Assembly (NCBI GenBank): GCA_963850255.1
Contig: CAWKLL010000029.1
Coordinates: 54,792 to 118,791, forward strand
From: J054 sp963850255
GTDB taxonomy: Bacteria > Pseudomonadota > Gammaproteobacteria > Steroidobacterales > GCA-2729495
Length of the DNA stretch: 64,000 bases
Direction of reading: 5' to 3'
Under the pieces are notes generated by a model that had not been told where the DNA came from, did not search any database, and was given only the letters and a program-made list of their open reading frames with translations. How positions within the stretch are numbered: position 1 is the stretch's first letter; each line of letters starts with the position of its first letter. The position numbers and the translations under genes were made by a program. This document shows, in pieces, positions 9,188 to 17,180 of this stretch.

Positions 9188-9576
9188 GACGAGCTCTCCA
9201 TATAGTCGGAAAAATCCGCGCCGCGCGCTTCGCCTTTGAGGACGTGCAGGGCGCGCATACCGGCCGGGCTGATACCGACCAATATTTCTTCGCCGCCGAC
9301 ACGCAGCAGCACAACTTTTTCGCGCCCGCCCAGCGAGATGCCGCTGACCACTTCGATCAGACCGGTCTTAAAGGCGCCACCGTTGCGCATGCGCTGTGCC
9401 AGCCATACGCAGCCCGCCAATACGGCCAGCACGGCGCCCAGGCTCAGGATCATGCGCAAGGCCGGAGCCCACAGCTCAGAAGTCGTCGCGCCGGCCTCAG
9501 CATCAGCCGCCAGCAATAGCTGCGGCAGGCTGCTTAGCAGGGCGATGAACAGGTTTGCGAAAAACTTAGTCATCAA
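9184..9576 (-). CDS. fliO: Flagellar biosynthesis protein FliO
   Basis: A 130-residue single-pass membrane protein that helps assemble the FliP ring. It has a hydrophobic signal-like N-terminus, a second membrane segment at about residues 38-60 (LRMILSLGAVLAVLAGCVWL), and a small cytoplasmic domain with the conserved GGREKVVLLRVGGEEILVGI pattern. The order fliN-fliO-fliP and the short gaps support the call more than sequence does, because FliO is poorly conserved. Confidence 0.92.
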   Translation of the reverse strand: MMTKFFANLFIALLSSLPQLLLAADAEAGATTSELWAPALRMILSLGAVLAVLAGCVWLAQRMRNGGAFKTGLIEVVSGISLGGREKVVLLRVGGEEILVGISPAGMRALHVLKGEARGADFSDYMESSS

Positions 9577-9583
9577 CTCAGGC

Positions 9584-9970
9584 CTACGCCTGTTCCGTCA
9601 GCGCATGGCTGGCAGGCGCGATAACGTCAATCAGGCGAATACCAAACTTGTCGTTAATGACTACGATTTCACCGTGCGCGATCAGTGCGCCATTGACCAT
9701 CACATCGAGGGGTTCGCCGGCATTGCGATCCAGTTCAACGACCGCGCCTTGAGTCATGCGCAACAGCTTGCCAACGCTCATTTGCGTGCGGCCCACTTCC
9801 AGTGAAAGCGTCACCGGCACGTCCATGATCACGTCGATATTTGCCTGCGTGCCGCTGCCGGCTTCGGTTGCGCCGGGATTTACTTCCTGAAACTCGGCGC
9901 TCTGAAACTCTTCCTGTTCGGCGGGCGGAGTATTTGCGCCAGCGCCTTCCTGATTTTTACTGTCGTCCAT
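9584..9970 (-). CDS. fliN: Flagellar motor switch protein FliN
   Basis: A 128-residue C-ring protein. An acidic, disordered N-terminal 50 residues is followed by one SpoA domain (IDVIMDVPVTLSLEVGRTQM to FGIRLIDVIAPA). It overlaps the fliM stop by 14 bases, an overlap length that recurs in this cluster. FliN forms the base of the switch with FliM and binds the FliH-FliI export ATPase complex. Confidence 0.96.
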   Translation of the reverse strand: MDDSKNQEGAGANTPPAEQEEFQSAEFQEVNPGATEAGSGTQANIDVIMDVPVTLSLEVGRTQMSVGKLLRMTQGAVVELDRNAGEPLDVMVNGALIAHGEIVVINDKFGIRLIDVIAPASHALTEQA

Positions 9971-10958
9971 ACTTTTCTCCCAGCATTCGCAGGTTGATTA
10001 ATTTGTTTACGCGGACCGCATTCCGGCCCTTGCTGACGCCAAAGGCGCCGTCCAGAACCGGTGTTTCGCCGGCGTACATGCGCATCTGCGCGGGTATATC
10101 CAAAGGGATGACATCGCCAGGTTTCGCCAGCGTGAGCTCGCGCAGGCTAATCTGCGATTCCGCCAGCACGGCACGCAGGTCTACATGTGCCTCCTGGACG
10201 TCTTCACGCAAGCGCGATTGCCATTTGCGTATTTCTTCCTGAGAGCTGTCAGCCTGGCCGGCATCGCGCAAGTAGCGAATCGGTTCCACCAGCCGCGCCG
10301 GCAGAATCGACTGCAGCTTCAGTTCCTGCTCGCCTACCTGGAAATTAAATCCAGCAACGCTGACGGCGTCGGCGCCGGCTGCCACCGAAGCAAAAATAGG
10401 ATTGGTTTCCGAGGTGCCCAGTTCGAACTGCAGATCGATAAACGGTCGCCAGGCCTCGCGCATGTCCTCGGCAATGCGGTTGACGAACTTGCGCACCAGG
10501 CGTGTTTCCATGGGCGTAAAGTCCGCGTTTTCCAGGGATCGTTGGCCGCTGCCGCTGCCGCCGAAGAAGACGTCGACCAGGGAAAATACGAAACCGGGGT
10601 CGAGGCAAAGCACGCCTTTCAGGTCCAGCGGCCGAATGGTCAATACGTTGAGACTGGTTGGCACCGGCAGTTTGCGTGCGAACGAGCCCCAGCGATGAGT
10701 GCGACTGGGGATGGCGGTAACCTCTACGGACTGGCGGAAGAATTCGCGTCCGGTAACTTTAAGCAGGCTGACCATGCGTTCGCTGATGGATTCCAGCGCC
10801 GGCACACGATCGGCGATGATGCGTTCCCAGTGATCGGGGTGCAGATCGCGGACCTCGCCCTCGGGCGCCTTGGCGTCTTCCACGCCGTTAGACACTTCGA
10901 CGTCGGCCTGGCGCAGTGCCTGGGATTCTTCCTCGGTGAGTACTTCGTTGGAATTCAT
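9957..10958 (-). CDS. fliM: Flagellar motor switch protein FliM
   Basis: A 333-residue C-ring protein that transmits CheY-P signals to rotation. The N-terminus starts MNSNEVLTEEESQAL, a shortened form of the CheY-binding EIDAL-type peptide. The middle domain contains LKGVLCLDPGFVFSLVDVFFGG, and the C-terminal SpoA domain ends in KLINLRMLGEKYGRQ. Frame and length are normal. It follows fliL by 8 bases. Confidence 0.96.
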   Translation of the reverse strand: MNSNEVLTEEESQALRQADVEVSNGVEDAKAPEGEVRDLHPDHWERIIADRVPALESISERMVSLLKVTGREFFRQSVEVTAIPSRTHRWGSFARKLPVPTSLNVLTIRPLDLKGVLCLDPGFVFSLVDVFFGGSGSGQRSLENADFTPMETRLVRKFVNRIAEDMREAWRPFIDLQFELGTSETNPIFASVAAGADAVSVAGFNFQVGEQELKLQSILPARLVEPIRYLRDAGQADSSQEEIRKWQSRLREDVQEAHVDLRAVLAESQISLRELTLAKPGDVIPLDIPAQMRMYAGETPVLDGAFGVSKGRNAVRVNKLINLRMLGEKYGRQ

Positions 10959-10966
10959 GGCGGCGC

Positions 10967-11503
10967 TTACTGCACAACGAAACTGGTGAAATACAGGTCT
11001 TCTATGCCGGCTTCGCCATGCAGGGTGGTGAGAATGCGCTGCACTTCCAGCAAAGCGTCCTGGCGCAGCTGTTCCTTGCCCTCGCGCGTGGTCAGATCTT
11101 CGATGGTCTTGCCGCCCATCATCATCAGCAGGTTATTGCGGATTACCGGTGTATGCGCCGTAACGGCCTCAATGGCATCGTCCTTGCGCGACATCACTTC
11201 CACGGTCACCTGCAGAAAGCGGATGGCGTCGCGGTCTTCAAAACTGACCACCAGCGCCGGATCAAGGGGCAGGTACTTGGGCGGTCCCTTGGCTTCTTCA
11301 GGCTTGGTTTCTTCTGCTACCAGCCCGGCGTCGCCGCAGCTTGGCACCATGTCTGGTAACAGTTTGCAGGCCAGAATTGGACCAACAAGCTGGCTAGCCA
11401 GCATCAGTACAAACAGGCCAATGGCAAGACCCAGGGTCTTGACAATGCCGCCCTTGCCCCCGGTGGCTTCGACGGTAGCGGCTTCGGTTTCTTCAGCAGC
11501 CAT
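10967..11503 (-). CDS. fliL: Flagellar basal body-associated protein FliL
   Basis: A 178-residue single-pass inner-membrane protein that forms rings around the stators and supports torque. A short cytoplasmic tail (about 1-22) is followed by a membrane segment (about 23-45), a Pro/Glu linker, and a periplasmic FliL domain that ends with LYFTSFVVQ. It is the first gene of the long fliL-to-motB run. A sigma-54 promoter lies 35 bases upstream of its ATG. Confidence 0.94.
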   Translation of the reverse strand: MAAEETEAATVEATGGKGGIVKTLGLAIGLFVLMLASQLVGPILACKLLPDMVPSCGDAGLVAEETKPEEAKGPPKYLPLDPALVVSFEDRDAIRFLQVTVEVMSRKDDAIEAVTAHTPVIRNNLLMMMGGKTIEDLTTREGKEQLRQDALLEVQRILTTLHGEAGIEDLYFTSFVVQ

Positions 11504-11538
11504 GATTTCCTTCCTGGCAATTGACTCAAGGGGGTAGA

Positions 11539-11554
11539 AGCAAGAGTCGTGCCA
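11539..11554 (-). promoter_or_regulatory. Sigma-54 promoter of the fliL operon
   Basis: On the minus strand this reads TGGCACGACTCTTGCT, which matches the -24/-12 consensus TGGCAC-N5-TTGCW in every conserved position. It is followed by TCTA, like the fleS and fliD promoters. It lies 35 bases upstream of fliL and would drive at least fliL through motB. FleR, encoded at 19-20.5 kb, is the likely activator. Confidence 0.88.
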
Positions 11555-11635
11555 TTCTTGGCTGCTAAAAAAAGAATATTAAAAACAAATAGTTAGGACT
11601 ATTTTTCCGGCTAAGGCCAAAGGCTTGGCGGACGG

Positions 11636-11657
11636 TTTCTTGGCGATCGCCAAGAAA
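11636..11657 (-). repeat. Perfect 22-bp palindrome after fliK, possible hairpin terminator
   Basis: The arm TTTCTTGGCGA is followed directly by its exact reverse complement, centred on GGCGATCGCC. It begins 22 bases after the fliK stop, before the fliL promoter. There is no T-run on the minus strand, so intrinsic termination is uncertain. It could be a Rho-assisted transcript end or a protein-binding dyad. Confidence 0.5.
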
Positions 11658-11679
11658 TTGTTGGCGTGGATGATCCTGA

Positions 11680-13077
11680 TCAGGCGTACACGTCCAACAG
11701 TCGGCGAGCTGATATCAGCGCGTTCAGTTGGCCGGCCTGCAGACGTTCTGCGCGGCTAAACGGGGGTGGTTCGCGCCAGTCGCGATTGGCTGCCGATGAT
11801 TCGTCAGCGGGCTGGCCGCTCTGGCCGTCGTTGCCGCCACTCACGTTGGCATCGGTTAGCCGCATGCCCTGATCGGCCATCAGTTCACGCAGGCGCGGTA
11901 GCGCCTGTTCCAGAATTTCACGGGTTTGGCTCTGACCCGCGTTAAACCAGACCTGGGTAGAGTCGTCCTGCACCTGGATGCGAATTTCCAGCGGGCCCAG
12001 GTGCTCCGGATGCATTTTGATGCGTGCCGATTGCAGTCCGGCATCCGCCATCACCAGCAGCCGTTCGCCGAGGCCGCGGGCAAAGCTCTCCTGGCCGCCG
12101 GTAGGTTGCAGCGGCCGGTTGCCGGACATCGTGTCCAGTTCCGCCAGCGCGGCGCTACTGGTGCTGGTTAGCTGGCTGGCGGTTGCGGTCAGGGGAGCGG
12201 TGACGCTGGCCGGCAGGTCCAGGCTAAAAGCGGCCCGTGCCGGGCTGGTGCTCGGCGCCGGCAATTCGCCGCGCGCCTGACCCTGGCTCTCGCCGCCGAG
12301 AAAATTTTCATCGCCGGTCATGCTGCTCTGGCTGGTGTTAGCGCTGGTCGGCGGCAGATTTGTACTCGCTGCGGGACTGGCGGTGCTGACCGGCCGATCA
12401 TTGCTCAGACTGGCCTCGGCTGCGGGTCGCTGCGTGGCTGCCGGGTTGGCCGGCGCTGCCACCGCGGCGTTCAGCGTCGCTTCGGGCAGGTCCTCAGCGC
12501 TGACGACTTGCTCCGCTGTTGCCGCAACTGCCGGCACCTCGATTGGCAGGGGTTCAGCCGGCGTTTCGGGTGCCGGCGCAGCTTCTGTGGCTGCGCCTTC
12601 TATCGCAGCGGGTAGCTCAGTTGCCGGTGCCGGCGTCACGCCCGGCTCAACGGCGACGGTAGCCGGCTGCTGCAGTAGCTCCGGCAATGGATTGCCGGCA
12701 ACCGGCAAAGCATTGCCGTCCGGCAGTTGCTCTACCTCGGCAGCGGATGGCTCCGCGCCGGGCGCCGATTCAGGCTTGCCGGGCGTATCGCTGGCGGCCG
12801 TTTCGGGGCTGGCCGGCGGGCTTTCCTGCGCCGTATCTGGCGGTGCTTCGGTGGCCGTTGAGGCACTGGCAGATTGGCTAGATTCTTTTACAGAATTATC
12901 TTCTAAATTATTAATAGTATTAGAAAAATTAGATTCCCCTTCTGCTCGAGACAGGCCATTGCCGTCGCGTTCCTCGCCCTTCATAGAAGGACTCGCCGGG
13001 CTGCCGCTGGCCGGCTTCGCTTGCATCTGGGGGGCCGCGATCAGGGCGGCCGCGGAGTTGTTCAGGTTGGCATCCAC
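11680..13077 (-). CDS. fliK: Flagellar hook-length control protein FliK
   Basis: A 465-residue exported ruler protein that sets hook length and triggers the FlhB switch. The first 330 residues or so are Ala/Pro/Thr/Ser-rich and low in complexity. The C-terminal hook-length domain runs from about GERLLVMADAGLQSARIKM through LREILEQALPRLRELMADQG-like sequence. I chose the GTG at 13077 because the upstream reading frame contains the sigma-54 promoter; an AAGGAG lies 12 bases before it, slightly far. An unusually AT-rich stretch at about 12880-12945 encodes an Asn/Ser-rich insert, unlike the rest of the gene. It is a separate unit from fliJ because a plus-strand gene intervenes. Confidence 0.9.
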   Translation of the reverse strand: MDANLNNSAAALIAAPQMQAKPASGSPASPSMKGEERDGNGLSRAEGESNFSNTINNLEDNSVKESSQSASASTATEAPPDTAQESPPASPETAASDTPGKPESAPGAEPSAAEVEQLPDGNALPVAGNPLPELLQQPATVAVEPGVTPAPATELPAAIEGAATEAAPAPETPAEPLPIEVPAVAATAEQVVSAEDLPEATLNAAVAAPANPAATQRPAAEASLSNDRPVSTASPAASTNLPPTSANTSQSSMTGDENFLGGESQGQARGELPAPSTSPARAAFSLDLPASVTAPLTATASQLTSTSSAALAELDTMSGNRPLQPTGGQESFARGLGERLLVMADAGLQSARIKMHPEHLGPLEIRIQVQDDSTQVWFNAGQSQTREILEQALPRLRELMADQGMRLTDANVSGGNDGQSGQPADESSAANRDWREPPPFSRAERLQAGQLNALISARRLLDVYA

Positions 13078-13111
13078 GGTGGTTCGAGTCTCCTTGCTTA
13101 CCCGGTATAGG

Positions 13112-13127
13112 AGCAAAATGCGTGCCA
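13112..13127 (-). promoter_or_regulatory. Sigma-54 promoter of fliK
   Basis: On the minus strand it reads TGGCACGCATTTTGCT, a full match to the -24/-12 consensus and identical over these 16 bases to the fleS promoter. It lies 35 bases upstream of the GTG chosen for fliK, and so supports that start. Confidence 0.9.
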
Positions 13128-13202
13128 GTTTTGGCCGATAGCGCATGCGCTATGCTGTGCGCTATTGTTTTCCGACGCGGCGCCTGGCCGCGGGAGCCAG
13201 TT

Positions 13203-13550
13203 ATGAATTTGCCTGTTCTTGCCGGTGCGCCGCCCCACTACTCTGAAGCCAGCCTGTGGCAGAAGTTTACTGATCAGGCTTTGGCTGCCGGGCGCGAGAT
13301 TGTCGAAAAGGCCCTGTGGCTCTACTTCGCGGCCGAACGTCCGGAGACTCCCCGCTGGGCACGATTGACAGTCTATGCGGCGCTTGCCTATTTCATCCTG
13401 CCCGCAGATGCGGTGCCGGACCTGCTGCCGGCAGCCGGTTACGCCGACGATCTCGGTGTGCTGACGGTGGCGCTGGCCACGGTCGCGGCGCATGTGGATA
13501 GTGAGGTCAAAAGTCAGGCCGCAGCGCTGCTCGCGCGCTGGTTCGATTAG
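13203..13550 (+). CDS. YkvA/DUF1232 family membrane protein
   Basis: A 115-residue protein with the DUF1232 core: ARLTVYAALAYFILPADAVPD, then the GYADDLGVL motif and an Ala-rich helix. Family members are small membrane-associated proteins of unknown function. I chose the ATG at 13203 (GGGAG about 6 bases upstream) because the longer frame starts inside the fliK promoter. It lies head-to-head with fliK and separates fliK from fliJ, which is unusual for a flagellar cluster. No flagellar role is known, and the location may be accidental. Confidence 0.85.
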   Translation: MNLPVLAGAPPHYSEASLWQKFTDQALAAGREIVEKALWLYFAAERPETPRWARLTVYAALAYFILPADAVPDLLPAAGYADDLGVLTVALATVAAHVDSEVKSQAAALLARWFD

Positions 13551-13715
13551 GCCTGCGGACCGGCCAGCGAATCGGCGGGTTGCAGATACTGGCTCAGCCG
13601 CGCCGGCCCGCTTCAATGCAGTTTCTCCGCGCCATACTGACGCCTGCGCCGCCGCAGATGGCCGGAATGGATGCGCCGCGCCGGCCGCGGCGGTTTGCTG
13701 AAGCCGGGCAGGGAT

Positions 13716-14150
13716 TCAGCCGGCAGCGCGTTGATGCATCGTCTGACCAATTTCATCGAGTCTGGCCTGTTCCTTCCGATTCTGTTTGAGATCAATTTCC
13801 TGCTGCTGGCGCTCGGAATAGTTCTGCAGGCCGAGTGCCTGGCTGCGCGCCTCGCGCCAGCGTTGCAGGTCCAGTTCCAATTGCTGACGCAGTCCTTCGA
13901 TTAGCCGCGCTTGCTGATCAATTCCGCTGCTGATGCGTTCGACGAAGGCTCGCCGGGTGCGCACGGTATCGATGAAGATGCCACTGCCGTTGTCGTCGGC
14001 CTGGTATTCCTGCAGATATTTTTTCAGCTGTTCGAGGCGGACTTCCTCGGCGTCAAGCGCGTTGCGGCGCTGCGCAACCACACGCGCGCTTTCATTTTCA
14101 GCGGAATCAGCAAGAAAGCGCAGGGTGGTAAGGGTGGATTTAGTTGCCAT
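13716..14150 (-). CDS. fliJ: Flagellar export protein FliJ
   Basis: A 144-residue, highly charged, coiled-coil protein rich in Gln, Arg and Glu. It works as the stalk of the FliI export ATPase. The start MATKSTLTTLRFLADSAENE at 14150 overlaps the fliI stop by 11 bases. It has the weak conservation but typical length and helical pattern of FliJ; its position right after fliI decides the call. Confidence 0.9.
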   Translation of the reverse strand: MATKSTLTTLRFLADSAENESARVVAQRRNALDAEEVRLEQLKKYLQEYQADDNGSGIFIDTVRTRRAFVERISSGIDQQARLIEGLRQQLELDLQRWREARSQALGLQNYSERQQQEIDLKQNRKEQARLDEIGQTMHQRAAG

Positions 14151-15567
14151 TCGGGTTTCCCGGTTCAAGTTCGGTTTCGTTGTTCAAGCGTTGTTCGCCG
14201 CTCGGCTCGGTATTCACCAGCGCCAGCAGTTCCTGCACGCTTTGCGTGAGGCTGACGGGTTCGTTCTGGTCCTGGCTCATAAAGGCTTCGATACGCGGCC
14301 AGAGTTCTACAGCCCGGTCCAGTTGCGCATCAGCGCCTGGCCGATAGGCGCCAACGGTGATCAGGTCACGGTGACGCAGATAGTAGGAATAGACTTCGCG
14401 CAGGCGCTGGGCGGCGCGCAATTGATCGGCGCCGGCGATGCGTATCATCGAGCGGCTGACCGAGGATTCAAGATCTACGGGTGGATAAATGCCGCTTTCG
14501 GCGATCTGGCGCGACAGCATTACGTGGCCGTCGAGAATCGCTCGTGCCGCATCGACGATGGGGTCCTGCTCGTCATCGCCTTCGGCGAGTACGGTGTAGA
14601 AAGCCGTTATTGAGCCATGCCCATGCACTCCGGTGCCGGCGCGTTCAACCAATTGCGGCAGGCGTGCAAACACGGATGGTGGGTAGCCCTTGGTGGCAGG
14701 CGGCTCGCCGATGGCCAGGCCGATCTCACGCTGTGCCTGTGCAAAGCGGGTCAGCGAGTCCATCAGCAACAGCACATCCTTGCCCTGGTCGCGGAAATGT
14801 TCGGCGATGCTGGTTGCGGTCCAGGCACCATGTACGCGCATTAATGGTGAACAGTCGGCTGGTGTGGCTACCACTACGGCGCGTTTAAGCCCGTCACTGC
14901 CCAGATTGTCTTCGACGAATTCTTTAACTTCACGACCGCGCTCGCCGATCAGGCCGACGACGATGACATCCGCGGCAGTAAAGCGCGTCATCATCGCCAG
15001 CAGGCTGCTTTTGCCGATACCACTGCCGGCAAACAGGCCCAGGCGCTGGCCGCGGCCTGCCGTCAGCAAGGCGTTGATGGAGCGCACGCCCACATCCAGT
15101 GCTTCGCTGATGGGCTGGCGGGAGAGCGGATTAATCGGCTCGCCTTCCAGCGAAGCCCGCTGGTCGCACAGCAGCGGGCCACGCCCGTCCAGGGGTTTGC
15201 CGGCACCGTCAATAACCCGCCCCAGCAAGGCTTCGCCCACCGGTACGCTGGCCACTGTCGATGTAGGGATCACCCGGGCGTTCGGCATCATGCCGCGCAG
15301 TCCTTCGGTGGGCATCAAAAAAAGTTTGTCTGCGCCGAAGCCGACCACTTCGGCTTCGACCTGTTTGCCGCCGCGTGTTTCGATCAGGCAACGTGCGCCC
15401 AGGGCGGCCTCACAACCGCTGGCCTCCAGGGTCATACCGGTCAGGCGCGAAAGCTTGCCTTCTACGACCATCGGCGGTGCCTGCAGTCGGCCACGCAAAT
15501 GGCGCAAACGCTTGGCCCAGCGTTGCTCACGCGTGCCGGCACGTGCGGCTACGTCAAGTTTGCTCAT
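14140..15567 (-). CDS. fliI: Flagellum-specific ATPase FliI
   Basis: A 475-residue F1-like ATPase that powers and orders flagellar protein export. The Walker A motif GLFAGSGIGKSSLL, the GERGREVKEFVEDNLG motif and the Walker B region VLLLMDSLTRFAQAQREIGLA are all present. The ATG at 15567 (MSKLDVAARAG) overlaps fliH by 14 bases; the longer open frame upstream only shadows fliH. Length is normal. Confidence 0.96.
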   Translation of the reverse strand: MSKLDVAARAGTREQRWAKRLRHLRGRLQAPPMVVEGKLSRLTGMTLEASGCEAALGARCLIETRGGKQVEAEVVGFGADKLFLMPTEGLRGMMPNARVIPTSTVASVPVGEALLGRVIDGAGKPLDGRGPLLCDQRASLEGEPINPLSRQPISEALDVGVRSINALLTAGRGQRLGLFAGSGIGKSSLLAMMTRFTAADVIVVGLIGERGREVKEFVEDNLGSDGLKRAVVVATPADCSPLMRVHGAWTATSIAEHFRDQGKDVLLLMDSLTRFAQAQREIGLAIGEPPATKGYPPSVFARLPQLVERAGTGVHGHGSITAFYTVLAEGDDEQDPIVDAARAILDGHVMLSRQIAESGIYPPVDLESSVSRSMIRIAGADQLRAAQRLREVYSYYLRHRDLITVGAYRPGADAQLDRAVELWPRIEAFMSQDQNEPVSLTQSVQELLALVNTEPSGEQRLNNETELEPGNPNGN

Positions 15568-16192
15568 GATCTGCGCGCTGTTCCTCAAACATGGTGGCGA
15601 TAGTGCGCCCGAGCCGGGTTTCCAGCCGCCCGTCGATCTGCGAACTGTCGCTGTTGACCTGGCAGTTACCGCGCTCCAGCAGCGGGTCAGCCTGAATGGA
15701 CCAGGGCGTTTGATTAGCATCCGGTTTGAGCAGGTCCTTAACCAGCTGCGCGTCGTCGGGGTGTAGTCGCACGACTACATCGCGGGAGCTGGCTGGCAGC
15801 GCAGTCAGCGCGGCCCGGACAAGGCCGACGACTTCACCCGGGTCGCTTTTTAGTTCGCGGCGCACCAGTTGTTGGGCAACAGCCTGCACCAGGGCCAGCA
15901 GTTCTTCCTCAACCTGCTGTTCGAGTTCATCGAAGGGCCGGCTTAGCGCGTTCAGGGTTGTCGCCAGAGCCTCGCGCTGGGCGGTAATCTCGGCTTGCGC
16001 CGCGGCCAGACCTGCAGCATGGCCGGCGGCAAAGCCCTGGGTTTTGCATTGCTCGCGTAGTGCGGCCAGCTCTGCCTCAGGGTCCTGCTGGTCTTTGCTG
16101 GTCGGCTGACTGACTTCCGGCGCCTCCCAGGTAACCAGATCGTCACCAAGACCTTTACCACTAATTAGTCCACGCGATTTAGAGGAAGTCAT
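15554..16192 (-). CDS. fliH: Flagellar assembly protein FliH
   Basis: A 212-residue regulator of the FliI ATPase that links it to the C-ring. An Ala/Gln/Glu-rich coiled middle (GFAAGHAAGLAAAQAEITAQ, a GxxxG-like repeat) precedes the conserved C-terminal domain with VVVRLHPDDAQLVKDLL and DGRLETRLGRT. I prefer the ATG at 16192, which gives the recurring 14-base overlap with the upstream gene; a GTG two codons earlier is also possible. Confidence 0.92.
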   Translation of the reverse strand: MTSSKSRGLISGKGLGDDLVTWEAPEVSQPTSKDQQDPEAELAALREQCKTQGFAAGHAAGLAAAQAEITAQREALATTLNALSRPFDELEQQVEEELLALVQAVAQQLVRRELKSDPGEVVGLVRAALTALPASSRDVVVRLHPDDAQLVKDLLKPDANQTPWSIQADPLLERGNCQVNSDSSQIDGRLETRLGRTIATMFEEQRADHEQT

Positions 16193-17180
16193 CGCCACCT
16201 GTCCCTATCATGATTGTGCCGTCGTCGGCGAGCTTGCGTGCCGTCGCTACGATTTGTTTCTGTGCTTCTTCGACCTCGGTAATGCGTACCGGGCCTTTGG
16301 CTTCCAGGTCATCGCGCAGGAGTTCTGCGGCGCGCTTGGACATATTGCGGAAGATCTTGTCCTGCATCTCCGGCTCGGCGCCTTTGAGCGCAATGATTAA
16401 CAGTTCGGAAGTGATTTCTCTGTTCAGGGCCTGGATGCCGCGATCGTCCAGATCCATCAGGTTCTCGAAGACAAACATGTTTTCCTGAATTTCCTGGCTC
16501 AATGCCGGATCGTTCTCGTCTAACTCGGCAAAGATTTTTTGTTCTGCCTCTTTCTCGACAATGTTGAGAATTTCTGCCGCAATGCGTATGCCGCCCATGG
16601 CCGTGACCTTGAAGCCGCCGGATTGGGAAAAGCGTTGCTGCATGACGTCGTCAAGCTCTTCCAGGGCCGATTGCGGTACCTCGCCCATTTTCGCGATGCG
16701 CGTGACCACGTCTGTGGCCAGGCGCTGGGGTAGCTGACCGACTACCTCGCCGGATTTCTTCGGCTCCAGGCCGGCCAGCACAATGGCAATGACCTGGGGA
16801 TGTTCGCGATGAATGACTTCGGCCACTTCTTTCGCGTCCATCATCTGCAGTGAATCCAGACCGCGTGGTTCGTCGTCGACAATCCGATCCATCAGGCTGC
16901 GGGCGCGATCTTCGCCCAGGGAGCTGGTGAGCAGGCGCTTCAATGACTGTGGTGAGCGACCGACCAGCGGGGCTTCGCTTTCCACGCTTTCGGTAAAGCT
17001 GCCCAGTACGCCGTCGGCCTGATCGCGGCTGACTTTTTGCAGTTTCGCCATCGCCTGTCCGAGTTTCTGTACCTCGGAGACGGCCATGTGCTTCATGATC
17101 TCGGCGGCTTCATCCTCGTTCAGCGACATCAGGAATATCGCCGCCCGTTCACTGCCTCTCAGGCTTGCAACGTCAGTCAT
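16179..17180 (-). CDS. fliG: Flagellar motor switch protein FliG
   Basis: A 333-residue rotor protein that binds FliF, FliM and MotA. The N-terminal FliF-binding domain, the middle domain with EHPQ and LPQRLATDVVTRIA motifs, and the C-terminal torque helix with its charged residues (MSKRAAELLRDDLEAKGPVR) are all visible. It overlaps the fliF stop by 8 bases. Frame and length are normal. Confidence 0.97.
   Translation of the reverse strand: MTDVASLRGSERAAIFLMSLNEDEAAEIMKHMAVSEVQKLGQAMAKLQKVSRDQADGVLGSFTESVESEAPLVGRSPQSLKRLLTSSLGEDRARSLMDRIVDDEPRGLDSLQMMDAKEVAEVIHREHPQVIAIVLAGLEPKKSGEVVGQLPQRLATDVVTRIAKMGEVPQSALEELDDVMQQRFSQSGGFKVTAMGGIRIAAEILNIVEKEAEQKIFAELDENDPALSQEIQENMFVFENLMDLDDRGIQALNREITSELLIIALKGAEPEMQDKIFRNMSKRAAELLRDDLEAKGPVRITEVEEAQKQIVATARKLADDGTIMIGTGGDDFL

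Noticed and set aside
10185..11537. 450-codon plus-strand open frame over fliM and fliL
   Set aside because: It runs antisense through two recognised genes and through the sigma-54 promoter; a codon-bias shadow.
12320..13141. Plus-strand open frame over fliK
   Set aside because: Low-complexity Ala/Gly/Ser product is the shadow of the low-complexity fliK linker.
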